A stretch of 43,312 nucleotides of DNA from Bacteroidales bacterium (GTDB lineage Bacteria; Bacteroidota; Bacteroidia; Bacteroidales; VadinHA17): the NCBI GenBank assembly GCA_017999895.1, contig JAGNKY010000020.1, forward strand, positions 1 through 43,312, given 5' to 3'. The translations under genes were made by a program, and so were the position numbers. The notes under the pieces are model-generated. The model was not told where the DNA came from. It saw only the letters and a program-made list of their open reading frames with translations, and did no database searches. Of the stretch, positions 43,036-43,312 are shown in pieces. Position 1 is the first letter of the stretch. The number at the start of each line of letters is the position of its first letter.

Positions 43036-43065
43036 GAAATGAGAGATGAGCGATGAGAGATGAGA
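42982..43065. repeat. Heptamer array overlapping the 3' end of the VanZ-like gene
   Basis: Twelve heptamers in exact phase: GGCAGAA, GGCGGCA, GGCGGTA, GGCAGAG, GACGAGT, AGTGAGA, GATGAGA, TTTGAGA, AATGAGA, GATGAGC, GATGAGA, GATGAGA. The order of word types (GGC words, GACGAGT, then GATGAG words) is the same as in the array at 42509. Confidence 0.9.
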
Positions 43066-43099
43066 AAGTGGAAATTTACAAAAGCTGAAGCAAAAGAAC

Positions 43100-43136
43100 A
43101 AAAGGGCAGATTATGTAATCGGCCTTTTTTGTTTTT
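43100..43136 (+). terminator. Rho-independent terminator
   Basis: AAAAGGGC-A-GATT pairs with AATC-G-GCCTTTT around the loop ATGT, with one A-G mismatch and one G-T pair, and runs into TTTTTTGTTTTT. It closes the polysaccharide operon after the VanZ-like gene. I see nothing recognisable from 43141 to the window end. Confidence 0.75.
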
Positions 43137-43312
43137 AGATGTAAAATGTACATCCAATTTATTTGATTTATTGAATAAAATATTCTAAATAGTCGTTCCT
43201 TAAAAAGTCAGTTTTTTCAATATTTTACCAAAATTAAGCAGTCGGTAAGTAAAAAATCCAGGATTTGATTTAAGACAAAAATAATAGATTCACGGATTTT
43301 CCGTAACATCTT

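Noticed and set aside
1..43312. tRNA, rRNA or riboswitch genes
   Set aside because: No cloverleaf-like or rRNA-like segment was recognised by reading; a dedicated search could not be run.

Overview
The window looks like a piece of a Bacteroidetes (Bacteroidales-like) chromosome. The reasons are a secreted beta-helix protein with the look of a type IX secretion substrate, one TAnnTTTG/TTTG promoter of the Bacteroidetes type, weak or absent Shine-Dalgarno sites, a Bacteroidetes-style Wza lipoprotein and Wzc kinase, and several four-helix-bundle (S23/IVS, PF05635-type) genes. Almost everything from about 4.2 kb to the right edge is on the + strand and forms one large surface-polysaccharide (O-antigen/capsule) locus.

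Layout. 1-2281 (minus): 5' part of a large secreted beta-helix protein that runs off the left edge. 2504-4140: an array of nine hairpin-forming units built of 9-bp words, with a four-helix-bundle gene in the middle. 4231-4767: winged-helix regulator with a degenerate nucleotidyltransferase domain, behind a good Bacteroidetes promoter. 4771-6366: two more four-helix-bundle genes, each bracketed by its own array of 8-bp or 7-bp words. 6419-11321: compact five-gene module (WbqC-like, ArnC-like GT2, NeuD/PglD-like acyltransferase, WecE-like aminotransferase, GT-C membrane protein) that could make a 4-amino-4,6-dideoxyhexose and move it through a polyprenyl phosphate. 11453-15515: wza and wzc, separated by a fourth four-helix-bundle gene that is again bracketed by 7-bp word arrays. 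15606-20665: nucleotide-sugar modifying genes (RmlC-like cupin, SDR, aminotransferase, ATP-grasp, GNAT, frameshifted hexapeptide acyltransferase). 20791-25770: complete CDP-tyvelose route (rfbF, rfbG, rfbH-like, paratose synthase, tyvelose epimerase). 25763-39314: glycosyltransferases, Wzx flippase, Wzy polymerase, deacetylase, asparagine-synthetase-like and PaaK-like enzymes. 39470-43035: ATP-grasp, phosphatidylserine-decarboxylase-like protein, DUF354 protein and VanZ-like protein, then a rho-independent terminator.

How they work together (inference from families): sugars are made as CDP-tyvelose and probably dTDP-4-amino sugars, assembled on undecaprenyl phosphate by the glycosyltransferases, flipped by Wzx, polymerised by Wzy, length-controlled by Wzc and exported through Wza. 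No initiating sugar-phosphate transferase was recognised here.

The most unusual feature is not the sugar pathway. All four four-helix-bundle genes are flanked on both sides by arrays of short, phase-locked words (9, 8, 7 and 7 bp), a different word for each gene. Similar 7-bp arrays recur near the VanZ gene and run directly into the wzc start codon. I know of no described system with this architecture. By eye, base composition falls in about 18.4-42 kb (AT-rich) relative to wza/wzc, which fits horizontal assembly of the O-unit genes.
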